A DNA stretch of 64,000 nt. Origin: Bordetella genomosp. 4. GTDB taxonomy: Bacteria > Pseudomonadota > Gammaproteobacteria > Burkholderiales > Burkholderiaceae_B. Below the pieces are notes generated by a model. That model made no database searches. It saw nothing but the letters and a program-made list of their open reading frames with translations, and was not told the origin of the DNA. Positions 8,994-16,356 of this stretch are shown here, in pieces. The stretch's first letter is position 1; the number at the start of each line of letters is the position of its first letter. The stretch lies in the NCBI RefSeq assembly GCF_002261185.1, contig NZ_NEVQ01000003.1, forward strand, positions 372,001-436,000. Reading direction: 5' to 3'. The position numbers and the translations under genes are program-made.

Positions 8994-9114
8994 AGGCCTA
9001 CAGGCGCAATCCGCGCCCGCGCCTTCGTAGTGCGAGTATTCCTCTCTACGTGGAAGCGATGCCGCCGTCGCGGTCTTCGCGCGTATCTATGATGACGAGC
9101 CGCGGGACCTGCTC

Positions 9115-9861
9115 TTAGTCCTGATAGCCCGGATTGCGCCTGTCCAGATAGCGCAGCATTGCTGGCCATTCCATCAAGCCGAATGGCCGGCGGACGGACG
9201 GTTGATAGAGATGATGGGTTCGATCGATGACGGCCTGTGGCGGCATCGTCAGGGCGGCGCCAGAGCACATGGCGTCGACTTGCGCGCGGCAAGCCATCTC
9301 TAGCCAGTACATGGCATTGAATGCCTCGGCGATGCTGGCGGACGCGACCAAGAGTCCGTGATTGCGCAGGATCATGGCGTCCTGTGAGCCCAGATCGGCG
9401 ACTAATCGGGCGCGTTCGTCCAGGTCGATGGCGACGCTTTCGTAGTCGTGATAGGCGATGTCCTTGAATCGCATCGCCGTTTGCGTCAGGGGCAGCAGTC
9501 CATCTTTCATGCACGATACCGCCATTCCGGCGCGCGAATGCGTGTGAATCACGCAGCCTACATCGTGGCGTGCGCCATGGACGGCGCTGTGGATGACGTA
9601 GCCCGCCTGATTCAGGCCGTGGTCCGTGTGCGGGTTGTCGAGGATCTCGCCTTGGATATTGATCTTGATCAAGCTCGAAGCGGTGATCTCTTCGTACATA
9701 TACCCATAGGGGTTGATCAGGATTTCGTCGTCCGTTCCAGGAATGCGTGCGGTGATGTGGTTGTAGATCAGGTCGCTCATGCCGAACAGCGGCATCAAAC
9801 GATAACAGGCGGCGAGGTCGATACGGGTCTGGCGTTCTGCGTCGCTATAGGTCTGGGTCAT
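9115..9861 (-). CDS. Class II aldolase/adducin family protein
   Basis: A 248-aa class II aldolase fold protein, a Zn-dependent family that includes fuculose-phosphate aldolases and decarboxylases such as those acting on 3-oxo-tetronates. The metal-binding His pairs are visible in VIHTHSRAGMAV and later in ILRNHGLLV; SDLIYNHITARIPG matches the family N-terminal pattern. ATG 9861 overlaps the stop of the Bug receptor upstream by four bases (ATGA), so the two are translationally coupled. An upstream in-frame Met at 9900 is not used in my reading. The coupled receptor suggests the enzyme acts on the imported carboxylate, whose identity is unknown. Confidence 0.88.
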   Translation of the reverse strand: MTQTYSDAERQTRIDLAACYRLMPLFGMSDLIYNHITARIPGTDDEILINPYGYMYEEITASSLIKINIQGEILDNPHTDHGLNQAGYVIHSAVHGARHDVGCVIHTHSRAGMAVSCMKDGLLPLTQTAMRFKDIAYHDYESVAIDLDERARLVADLGSQDAMILRNHGLLVASASIAEAFNAMYWLEMACRAQVDAMCSGAALTMPPQAVIDRTHHLYQPSVRRPFGLMEWPAMLRYLDRRNPGYQD

Positions 9862-10841
9862 TTCTGTGTGACTCCTGCTAATTGAGCCAACGCGCCCCAA
9901 CTGCGATAGTTTTGTGCAACCATCTGCCGGAATGCGTCAGGAGAGGGACTGGACACGACCTCTGAGCCTAGTGCGACCAATTTCTGACGGACGTTCGGGT
10001 CTTGGAGGGCGCGGTTCAAGTCGGTATGGATTTTTTCAATGATAGGTGCAGGTGTGCCTTTCGGTGCGAAAAATCCCAGCCAGGCGCCGAGATTGAAGTC
10101 TTTGACACCTTGTTCTTCGATGGTGGGCACGTTCGGAGCCAATTGCGCCCGGTCGTGCGTGCTGACGGCGATGGCTTGCAGCCGCCCCTCTTTGATATGA
10201 GGCAAGGTCGAGACCACCGTGTCGAAGGTCATATCCACGTTGCCGCCGATCACGTCGGTCTGCGCCTGGCTGCTGCCTTTGTAGGGAACATGCGTGAGCT
10301 CTGTGCCGGTGCGTTTCATCAGCATCGCCATCAGTAGATGACTGGTGGTGCCGGTGCCGATCGATGCGAATGTCAATTCGCCGGGATGGGCTTGGGCGTA
10401 GTCGACGATTTTCTGAAAAGAGTCGAGCCCTTTCCTCTTGTTCGTGACCAGCATGTAGGGCAACCATGTCGTTTGGCCGATGTATTCGAAATCCGTCAAC
10501 GGATCGTAGTTCAGCTCCTTGTAGACATAGGGGTTGATATTCATCGGGGCGGTGGCGGACAGCACGAGTGTGTAGCCGTCAGGCGCGGCACGTTTGACTT
10601 GCGCAACCGCGAGACTGCCGCCTACTCCTGGCTTGTTTTCCACAATGACGGGCTGCCCCCAGTCCGCGCTGAGTTTTTCTCCGATGATGCGGGCGACGGC
10701 ATCGGTCGATGTTCCGGGGGGAAAGCCTATGACGATGGTGACAGGGCGTTGCGGATAGTCTTGCGCGGCGGCCTGAGGCGCCGCGGTGATGAACGCACTG
10801 GCGCACAGCACGCCAGCCATTGCCCTCCAAGAAATAGCCAT
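9858..10841 (-). CDS. Bug/TctC-family receptor (first of a divergent pair)
   Basis: A 327-aa periplasmic solute receptor. The start is ATG 10841, preceded by CGGAG; the open frame runs back to 11063 but without a signal or ribosome site. The signal MAISWRAMAGVLCASAFITA ends near AQA/QDYPQ. The mature start YPQRPVTIVIGFPPGTSTDAVARI and ENKPGVGGSLAV are family hallmarks. Bug proteins bind small carboxylates in the periplasm and can signal or feed a TctAB carrier, absent here. It overlaps the aldolase start by four bases. It is divergent from a second Bug gene at 11081, with promoter and palindrome in between. Confidence 0.92.
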   Translation of the reverse strand: MAISWRAMAGVLCASAFITAAPQAAAQDYPQRPVTIVIGFPPGTSTDAVARIIGEKLSADWGQPVIVENKPGVGGSLAVAQVKRAAPDGYTLVLSATAPMNINPYVYKELNYDPLTDFEYIGQTTWLPYMLVTNKRKGLDSFQKIVDYAQAHPGELTFASIGTGTTSHLLMAMLMKRTGTELTHVPYKGSSQAQTDVIGGNVDMTFDTVVSTLPHIKEGRLQAIAVSTHDRAQLAPNVPTIEEQGVKDFNLGAWLGFFAPKGTPAPIIEKIHTDLNRALQDPNVRQKLVALGSEVVSSPSPDAFRQMVAQNYRSWGALAQLAGVTQK

Positions 10842-10993
10842 CTGGTGTCTCCGTTCTTCTTTATAGGTTTGTCCCCGATTCTGGCATGGGGCATTTGGAG
10901 AGCTCAATTCGCTTGTCTGGAATGCGGTGTTTCCGGATATGGAACATTGCTGGCCTGCCGCTCCGTGGTTGTCGCTACGGGTAAGCCCGGGGC

Positions 10994-11021
10994 TTGTCAG
11001 GATGAGCAAGCTGTCTATAAT
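10994..11021 (+). promoter_or_regulatory. Sigma70-type promoter of the Bug-SDR operon
   Basis: TTGTCA at 10994-10999 and a perfect TATAAT at 11016-11021 are separated by 16 bp. Transcription would begin near 11028, about 50 bases before the Bug start at 11081, and would run through the palindrome at 11042-11060. Confidence 0.65.
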
Positions 11022-11041
11022 CTGTCCACAAAATAAACAAC

Positions 11042-11060
11042 TTGACCATAATATGGTCAA
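11042..11060. promoter_or_regulatory. Perfect 19-bp palindrome, candidate repressor operator
   Basis: TTGACCAT, AAT, ATGGTCAA form an uninterrupted 8-bp-arm inverted repeat lying just downstream of the predicted transcription start. A repressor bound here would block the Bug-SDR transcript. The IclR protein encoded at the end of the same gene group is the likeliest ligand by position, and IclR-type sites are short palindromes of this kind. Confidence 0.6.
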
Positions 11061-11080
11061 CATCTCAGATGGAGAGACAG

Positions 11081-12055
11081 ATGAAGCGTCGAGCGTTCAA
11101 TCGCTGTATGGTTTCCGCATTGCTGGGCGGCGTTGCTGCATTGGCGGCGGTACCTGCAGCGCAGGCGCAGAGTTTTCCGAGCCGGCCGGTAGAACTGGTG
11201 GTGCCGTTTGCCGCAGGCGGCGGCACGGACGCCCTGGCGCGGGCCATGAGCGATGCGTCGCGCAAGCATTTTCCGCAGCCCATCGTCATACTGAACAAAC
11301 CAGGCGCGGCAGGCGGCATAGGCCTCACCGAGGTCGCCAGGAGCGCCCCGGATGGCTACAAGCTGGCCTTGGTGACGGCAGATATGGTGATCATTCCGCA
11401 TTTGGGTTTGACCAAGACCACGTACGAAAGCTTCACGCCGATTATTCAGCTCAATGCAGACCCGTCGGCGATCACCGTAGCGGCCGATTCACCGTACAAC
11501 ACGATCGAAGAGTTTCTCGAGGCCGCCCGCGCCAAGCCCGAGACGATGCAACTAGGCAATGCGGGAGTGGGCTCCATCTGGCATTTGGCTGCGGCAGCGC
11601 TCGAGGACAAGACCGGCGTGAAGTTCAATCACATCCCGTTTACGGGCGGGAACCCCGCTGTATTGGCGCTGCTGGGAGGCCACATTGATGCGGTGGCAGT
11701 CAGCCCCGCGGAAGTCATTCAGTACGTGAAAGCCGGAAAACTAAAGACGCTGGCCGTGATGGCCGACCAACGAGTCAAAGGCTTTGAGAATGTGCCGACG
11801 CTGAAAGAGCGCAAGATCGATCTGTCTATCGGTACATGGCGAGGCATTGCTGCGCCGAAGGGCACGCCGCAGCCGGTGCTGGATACACTGGGCGAAGCTT
11901 TTCGCAAAGCGGCAGCGGAAGACAGTCTGAAGAAATTTATGGACGAACAGAATCTGGGCTACGTCGTCGAGGACCAGAAAGTGTTTACCGCACAGATCGA
12001 GCGCGACAATGCTACCTTTAAGGCTCTGATTGAAAAATTCAACATGAAGCCGTAA
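11081..12055 (+). CDS. Bug/TctC-family receptor (second of a divergent pair)
   Basis: A 324-aa Bug receptor. ATG 11081 follows GGAGAG at a spacing of about five; the longer frame from TTG 11042 starts inside the palindrome and is rejected. The Sec signal MKRRAFNRCMVSALLGGVAA leads to cleavage after AQA. The mature part opens FPSRPVELVVPFAAGGGTDA and keeps NKPGAAGGIGL and FTGGNPAVLALLGG. It has clear family identity with the divergent receptor but is not a recent duplicate. It heads a transcript with the SDR gene 78 bp downstream. The ligand is probably a small organic acid; unknown. Confidence 0.92.
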   Translation: MKRRAFNRCMVSALLGGVAALAAVPAAQAQSFPSRPVELVVPFAAGGGTDALARAMSDASRKHFPQPIVILNKPGAAGGIGLTEVARSAPDGYKLALVTADMVIIPHLGLTKTTYESFTPIIQLNADPSAITVAADSPYNTIEEFLEAARAKPETMQLGNAGVGSIWHLAAAALEDKTGVKFNHIPFTGGNPAVLALLGGHIDAVAVSPAEVIQYVKAGKLKTLAVMADQRVKGFENVPTLKERKIDLSIGTWRGIAAPKGTPQPVLDTLGEAFRKAAAEDSLKKFMDEQNLGYVVEDQKVFTAQIERDNATFKALIEKFNMKP

Positions 12056-12133
12056 GCGTTGTGTGCGGCGTGTTTGCCTCGGGGGCTGCACGCCGAAGGC
12101 GCAGCGTGGGTTTCTTTAGACGAGGAATCAAGG

Positions 12134-12925
12134 ATGGATTTAGGAATCGCGGGCAGGACCGCCCTGGTGGGTGGGGCAAGCAAGGGTCTGGGTTACGGCT
12201 GCGCGTTGGCGCTGGTGCGCGAAGGCGTGAATGTGGTGATCGTCGCACGTGGCGCAGAGGCGTTGAACGCGGCACAGCAGCAGTTGCTGCAGGCCCGCTC
12301 GAACGCTGACACCTTTGTCAAAGCCGTGGCCGTCGATATCACGACGCCGCAGGGCCGCGAGGCCGTGTTTGCCGAGCACCGCGATTACGATATCGTCGTG
12401 ACGAATGCGGGCGGCCCGCCTCCTGGTGATTTCCGCGAGTGGGACCGCGAGCAGTGGCTCAAAGCTGTCGAGGCCAACATGCTGACACCGATCGAGTTGA
12501 TCAAGGCCACGGTGGACGGCATGGCCGAGCGCGGCTTTGGGCGTATCGTCAACATCACTTCCAGTGCGGTAAAGGCGCCGATCGATGTGCTGGGCTTGTC
12601 TAATGGCGCGCGCAGCGGGCTCACCGGTTTCGTGGCGGGCGTGGCGCGCAGCGGCATCGCGGCCCGCGGCGTGACGATCAATAATTTGTTGCCCGGTGCC
12701 TTCGAGACGGATCGCCTGAAGGCCACGATGGCGGCTGCTGCCTCCAAGACCGGCAAAGAGGTCGATGCGTTGCGCGCTGCACGTTTGGCCGGAATCCCCG
12801 CCAAACGTTTCGGCAACGCCGAGGAGTTCGGCTCGATCTGCGCGTTCTTGTGCAGCGTGCAGGCCGGCTACATGACGGGCCAAAACGTGCTGGCCGATGG
12901 CGGTACGTATCCTGGCACTTTCTAA
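12134..12925 (+). CDS. Short-chain dehydrogenase/reductase with atypical active site
   Basis: A 263-aa SDR. The cofactor motif GGASKGLG (residues 13-20) and NAGG (91-94) are intact, as is the Ser region (ITSSAV, Ser143-144). The segment that aligns with catalytic YxxxK reads SNGAR (156-160), so both Tyr and Lys are replaced. This may be a real SDR subgroup with altered chemistry; I recall similar LSNGAR-type sequences in related bacteria. The start is ATG 12134 after GAGG; the frame extends to 12059 without a ribosome site. It is cotranscribed with the upstream Bug receptor and followed by the IclR gene, suggesting a role in metabolism of the receptor's ligand. Confidence 0.85.
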   Translation: MDLGIAGRTALVGGASKGLGYGCALALVREGVNVVIVARGAEALNAAQQQLLQARSNADTFVKAVAVDITTPQGREAVFAEHRDYDIVVTNAGGPPPGDFREWDREQWLKAVEANMLTPIELIKATVDGMAERGFGRIVNITSSAVKAPIDVLGLSNGARSGLTGFVAGVARSGIAARGVTINNLLPGAFETDRLKATMAAAASKTGKEVDALRAARLAGIPAKRFGNAEEFGSICAFLCSVQAGYMTGQNVLADGGTYPGTF

Positions 12926-12937
12926 GCATTCTGCGTG

Positions 12938-12967
12938 TTGGGCTTTATCTGACGGGCTCCGTACAAT
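12938..12967 (+). promoter_or_regulatory. Probable promoter of the IclR gene
   Basis: TTGGGC at 12938-12943 and TACAAT at 12962-12967 are spaced by 18 bp, just after the SDR stop, so the regulator can be expressed independently of the Bug-SDR transcript. Confidence 0.35.
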
Positions 12968-12978
12968 ACGCAAACAGT

Positions 12979-13006
12979 GTGGGCGTCTCGTCGTGTGGAC
13001 GCCCAC
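12979..13006. promoter_or_regulatory. 9-bp-arm inverted repeat in the IclR leader
   Basis: GTGGGCGTC (12979-12987) and GACGCCCAC (12998-13006) pair perfectly around a 10-base loop, 12 bases after the predicted -10 and 37 before the start codon. It could be an autoregulatory operator or a leader hairpin. It does not resemble the 19-bp palindrome at 11042. Confidence 0.4.
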
Positions 13007-13042
13007 GCTTCGCCATGTTCTGATTCGCCATCATTGATCGCC

Positions 13043-13873
13043 ATGCCAGCCTCTACGCCCGTCGCGTCCCCTCCCACAGCCCAGGTCGCAGGGACTGCTG
13101 CGTTCTCGAAGTTCATGCATATACTGCAGCTGGTGGCGGACACATCGGATCCGATGACCATTGCCGAGCTCAGCAAGCTGAGCGGTTATCCGCGTCCTAC
13201 GGTGTACCGCACCGTGGCCGCTTTGCTGGCCGAACGTTTATTGGCCGAGCATCCTCATACGGGAAAATTGACGCTGGGGCCCCGCCTGATTCAGTTGGCC
13301 AGCCGCAGCTGGGGGCGTTCGGAGTTACGTTTGGCGGCTGTCGAGGCGCTCAAACAGCTGCGTGATGTGACGGGCGAGACCGTGCATCTGGCGGTGCCCA
13401 ACGGCCAGCACATGGTCTACATCGAAAAACTCGAAAGCCCGAGTGCCGTGCAGATGAACTCGCGCATCGGGACCAATGTTTCCCTGCATTCGACGGCTGT
13501 GGGCAAGGCTTATCTGGCCATGTTGGACCGAGAGTCGCAGCAAGCCGTGTTAGAGACATTGCCGCAACCGTTACCGCACTATATGCCGAATACGGTGAAA
13601 GACCTCAAGGCCTTGCGTGGGGTGCTGGAGCAAGTCCGTCAGCGTGGCTGGTCGGTAGACGACGAGGAAAACGAGGCGGGGATTTATTGCTTTGGCGCAC
13701 CGATTTTTGGGCGTAACGGTATGCCGGTCGCGGCTATCAGTGTCAGTACACTGCGCTTTCGCCAAAAACCCGACCCGGAGACGGCGTATGTCGCGCCGTT
13801 GCTGCAGGCCTGCCGGGCGATCAGCCAGCGTTTGGCCGAGACGCCGGCGTTGTCTTCTGCGGACATGTTGTAG
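13043..13873 (+). CDS. IclR-family transcriptional regulator
   Basis: A 276-aa IclR regulator. The winged helix (TIAELSKLSGYPRPTVYRTV) covers about residues 35-80 and the GAF-like IclR effector domain covers the rest (family block IGTNVSLHSTAVGKAYLAML). A GTG at 12977 would lengthen it through the hairpin and is unlikely; ATG 13043 is used. IclR proteins in this setting usually repress adjacent catabolic and receptor genes until a carboxylate ligand binds. The obvious target is the divergent Bug region with its palindrome at 11042. It ends tail-to-tail with the TerB-like gene. Confidence 0.88.
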   Translation: MPASTPVASPPTAQVAGTAAFSKFMHILQLVADTSDPMTIAELSKLSGYPRPTVYRTVAALLAERLLAEHPHTGKLTLGPRLIQLASRSWGRSELRLAAVEALKQLRDVTGETVHLAVPNGQHMVYIEKLESPSAVQMNSRIGTNVSLHSTAVGKAYLAMLDRESQQAVLETLPQPLPHYMPNTVKDLKALRGVLEQVRQRGWSVDDEENEAGIYCFGAPIFGRNGMPVAAISVSTLRFRQKPDPETAYVAPLLQACRAISQRLAETPALSSADML

Positions 13874-13892
13874 GGCCTGTCTGACAGGCCCT
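13872..13892. terminator. Hairpin between convergent genes
   Basis: AGGGCCTG (13872-13879), loop TCTGA, CAGGCCCT (13885-13892) form an 8-bp perfect stem that begins inside the IclR stop codon and ends four bases before the stop of the convergent TerB-like gene. It lacks a clear T-run on either strand, so termination may be inefficient or Rho-assisted. Confidence 0.45.
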
Positions 13893-13896
13893 GCAA

Positions 13897-14610
13897 TTAC
13901 GCCGGTGTTTTTACCTGGCTTTCCAGATGTGCCTTCAAATCAGGCGCGAGCTTGAGTTGGCGTGCCAGTTCATCCAGATAGGCACGTTCCATGTAACTTT
14001 CTTCGTCGACCATGATGAGGCTGGCCAGGTACATTTCCGCGCCCATCTCGGGGCTTTGCGCTGCGGCGGCAATCGCGCTGGGGTCGAGCGGGCGGGCCAA
14101 TTCGGCCTCTAGCCACCTGCGATCGGCTGCGTCTGTGGACAGCTTGCCGAGTTCCGTCTCCAGTAGCTGACGTTCTTCGGGGCCGATATGGCCGTCGGCC
14201 TTGGCCGCGCCGATCATGGCTGTGAGCACGGCTGAGCTGTGCTGCTCGAGCTGGCTGGCGGGCAGGCTCTGGAAGGACTCGGCCGTCAGGGCGGGCGTCG
14301 CCGCTGCAGCCGGCACCGATGTGGGTTGCTGAGCCTGTTTCTTCTGCCAGTCGCCGTATGCGCGATAAGCCAGCGCGCCCAGTGCAGCCATGCCGCCGTA
14401 CATGGCCACCTTGCCGCCCACCTTGCGGGCCTTTTTGCTGCCTAGCAGCAGGCCTAACGCACCGGCGCCCAAGGCGCCGCCGCCGAGCCCGGTCAGAAAG
14501 GACGACGCGTTGCCGCCGCCAGAGGTGGCGGATTGCACACGCGCGCTGGCTTCACGGGCCAGACCCTGGCCGGATTGCAGAAGTTGTTCTAGTAACTGGC
14601 GGGCGCTCAT
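13897..14610 (-). CDS. DUF533/TerB-like membrane-associated protein
   Basis: A 237-aa protein of the DUF533 group, related to the tellurite-resistance TerB fold. Residues 1-35 are helical and polar; a Gly/Ala-rich hydrophobic stretch follows (FLTGLGGGALGAGALGLLLG), then a second hydrophobic segment (VAMYGGMAALGALAYRAYG), a Gln/Pro/Ala-rich linker, and a C-terminal alpha-helical TerB-like domain (MIGAAKADGHIGPEERQLL) whose Asp/Glu-rich loop could bind a metal. The start is ATG 14610, preceded at a distance by AGGAG. The biological role of DUF533 is not established; an inner-membrane stress or inclusion-body association has been suggested for the family. It is monocistronic and divergent from the OsmC gene. 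Confidence 0.8.
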   Translation of the reverse strand: MSARQLLEQLLQSGQGLAREASARVQSATSGGGNASSFLTGLGGGALGAGALGLLLGSKKARKVGGKVAMYGGMAALGALAYRAYGDWQKKQAQQPTSVPAAAATPALTAESFQSLPASQLEQHSSAVLTAMIGAAKADGHIGPEERQLLETELGKLSTDAADRRWLEAELARPLDPSAIAAAAQSPEMGAEMYLASLIMVDEESYMERAYLDELARQLKLAPDLKAHLESQVKTPA

Positions 14611-14865
14611 GAAAGACGGGCTCCTGTCGAGAATGCGGAACAATATCTGACTGCCTGGCGGGCAGGAAGTTCAGTTTTCTGTCAGGACGCAAGATTACGC
14701 GGTATCCCTCGGGGAACGCCGTCGGAAAATGCTACAAATAGCAAGAAGGCCCGTCGCATAACGTCCGCGGTACGCGAACTCACTGCAAGTCGAACCTGTC
14801 CCGCAGCGTTGCGGCTGCGTCCCTTTTCTGCCCGGTATGAATACCGAGGCTTTTCGGAGCAAAAA

Positions 14866-15264
14866 ATGACCATTCGCATCCGCCAGAATGCCCCACGTAC
14901 CATGGAATTCACAGCGACGGCCGAAGGCCACTCGCTGCCCTTGGCCATGCCTCAACCGCAAGGCGACGGACCTGATCCGCATGATTATTTCGATACGGCT
15001 TTGGGGGGATGCAAGGCGTTGACAGTGCTGTGGTACGCCCAGCGCAAGGAAATGCCGCTGGAGTCTATCGACGTCGACGTAGTGCGGGATGCGTCGGAGG
15101 AGCGCAAAGGGGTGTATCGCCTGACGGCCAAACTCACGCTGCACGGCGAACTCAGCGACGCCCAGATCGACGAATTGCATTCCGTGGCGGAGAAATGCCC
15201 GGTGCACAAGTTGATGACGGCGGTGGACGTACAGGTGTCTACCTTGGTGGTGCGGCCGCAATAG
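14866..15264 (+). CDS. OsmC/Ohr-family peroxiredoxin-like protein
   Basis: A 132-aa OsmC-family protein; members reduce organic hydroperoxides through two Cys residues. Both are present: one in LGGCKALTVLWYA and one in AEKCPVHKLM. The length matches small YhfA-like OsmC members rather than Ohr. The start is ATG 14866 with CGGAGC upstream; the frame runs back to 14809 without support. Its last 26 bases overlap the 3' end of the convergent LysR gene, so the stop codons lie inside each other's frame on opposite strands. Cytoplasmic; the electron donor is not evident. Confidence 0.85.
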   Translation: MTIRIRQNAPRTMEFTATAEGHSLPLAMPQPQGDGPDPHDYFDTALGGCKALTVLWYAQRKEMPLESIDVDVVRDASEERKGVYRLTAKLTLHGELSDAQIDELHSVAEKCPVHKLMTAVDVQVSTLVVRPQ

Positions 15265-16225
15265 CAGGCGTAGCAGGCAGCGGCGATTCTGTCCGAGCGC
15301 CAGCACGGGTGCGCAGTATCTCCAGCAAACGTGCTGTCGCCGGTGATAGCAGGCGGTCGTTACGGGTGATGAGACCGTAGTCGTCCATCTGGCAGGGCAT
15401 GGGCAGCGGCAAGATCGCGACCAGGCCGCATGCCGAGTAATACCTGGCCACATCGACAGGCAGGACCGCCAGCATGTCGCTGCGTTCAAGCAGGCTGGTG
15501 ATGAACAGCAGGGCTGGGCTTTCCACGACGCTCGTCGGCGGCCGCAGGCTGGCGTGCTGGAACATCAATTCGAAACGGTGGCGCAGCACCGAACCCATGG
15601 GCGGCACGATCCAGCTTGCGTCAGCGACCTGGGTCAATGAGAGCTCAGGCTGTTGCAATAGGGGATGATCGGGGCGCGCGACCGCGTTGACTGGCTCGAA
15701 ATCCAAGGGCTCGAAATTCAGCGCCAGCTTGTCGTGTTCGGGCGATAGGCGGCCGATAACCAGATCCAGCCGCTCCTGGGCCAGGCGTTCCAACAGCAGA
15801 TTGCTGCTTTCGACTTCAACGGTAATGGTCAGCCGCGGCCATTGTTGTTTGATCTCGGCGATCGCCGCGGGCAGCAGGCTTACCGCGGGCGAGGTGATGG
15901 CGCCGATGCGGACGTGGCCCGCCTGTCCGTCCTTGAGATGGGCAATTTCATCGCGCGCCTGATCGAGACTTTCCACCAACAGCCGTGCATGGCGGATCAG
16001 CGCCTGTCCATATTCCGTGGGCCGTACGCCGCGTGGCAGGCGTTCGAACAAGGGGACATCCAGCATATGTTCCATCTCGCGCAGCATCTTGGAGGCTGCG
16101 GGCTGTGTCATGGACAGCGCGGCGGCCGCGCGGTGGATGTTGCCGGTTTCCGCCAATGCCACGAGCAACAGCAGATGGCGTGTCTTCAGCCGCGAGCGGA
16201 TATACCAGGGCCGGGTGTTGAGCAT
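15239..16225 (-). CDS. LysR-family regulator, GbpR-like, of the sugar-acid operon
   Basis: A 328-aa LysR regulator. The winged helix lies at residues 14-72 (TRHLLLLVALAETGNIHRAA, AQPAAS-type recognition helix TQPAASKML), followed by an effector domain beginning HVRIGAITSPAVSLLPA. The sequence resembles the GbpR/PcaQ branch, whose members sense sugars or aromatic acids. It is divergent from the dehydratase-transporter-aldolase operon at 16357 with 131 bp between, the classic arrangement for activation of the divergent operon by its substrate or an intermediate. No clear palindrome stands out in that gap. The 3' end overlaps the OsmC gene by 26 bp. Confidence 0.86.
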   Translation of the reverse strand: MLNTRPWYIRSRLKTRHLLLLVALAETGNIHRAAAALSMTQPAASKMLREMEHMLDVPLFERLPRGVRPTEYGQALIRHARLLVESLDQARDEIAHLKDGQAGHVRIGAITSPAVSLLPAAIAEIKQQWPRLTITVEVESSNLLLERLAQERLDLVIGRLSPEHDKLALNFEPLDFEPVNAVARPDHPLLQQPELSLTQVADASWIVPPMGSVLRHRFELMFQHASLRPPTSVVESPALLFITSLLERSDMLAVLPVDVARYYSACGLVAILPLPMPCQMDDYGLITRNDRLLSPATARLLEILRTRAGARTESPLPATPAIAAAPPR

Positions 16226-16356
16226 AGGGTTTTCGAGAATATGTAAATTGATATCGAAAGCGGCTGGATTTTCATTAGAACGATAACAAAAAAGTATCTA
16301 CATTAGCGCTTTCTGCCGCGACGACGGCATCGCAATTCCCGGAAGAGACACACAAC

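Noticed and set aside
8994-9114. Imperfect GC-rich inverted repeat between the exported protein and the aldolase gene
   Set aside because: The arms pair poorly and lack a T-run, so it was not called a terminator.
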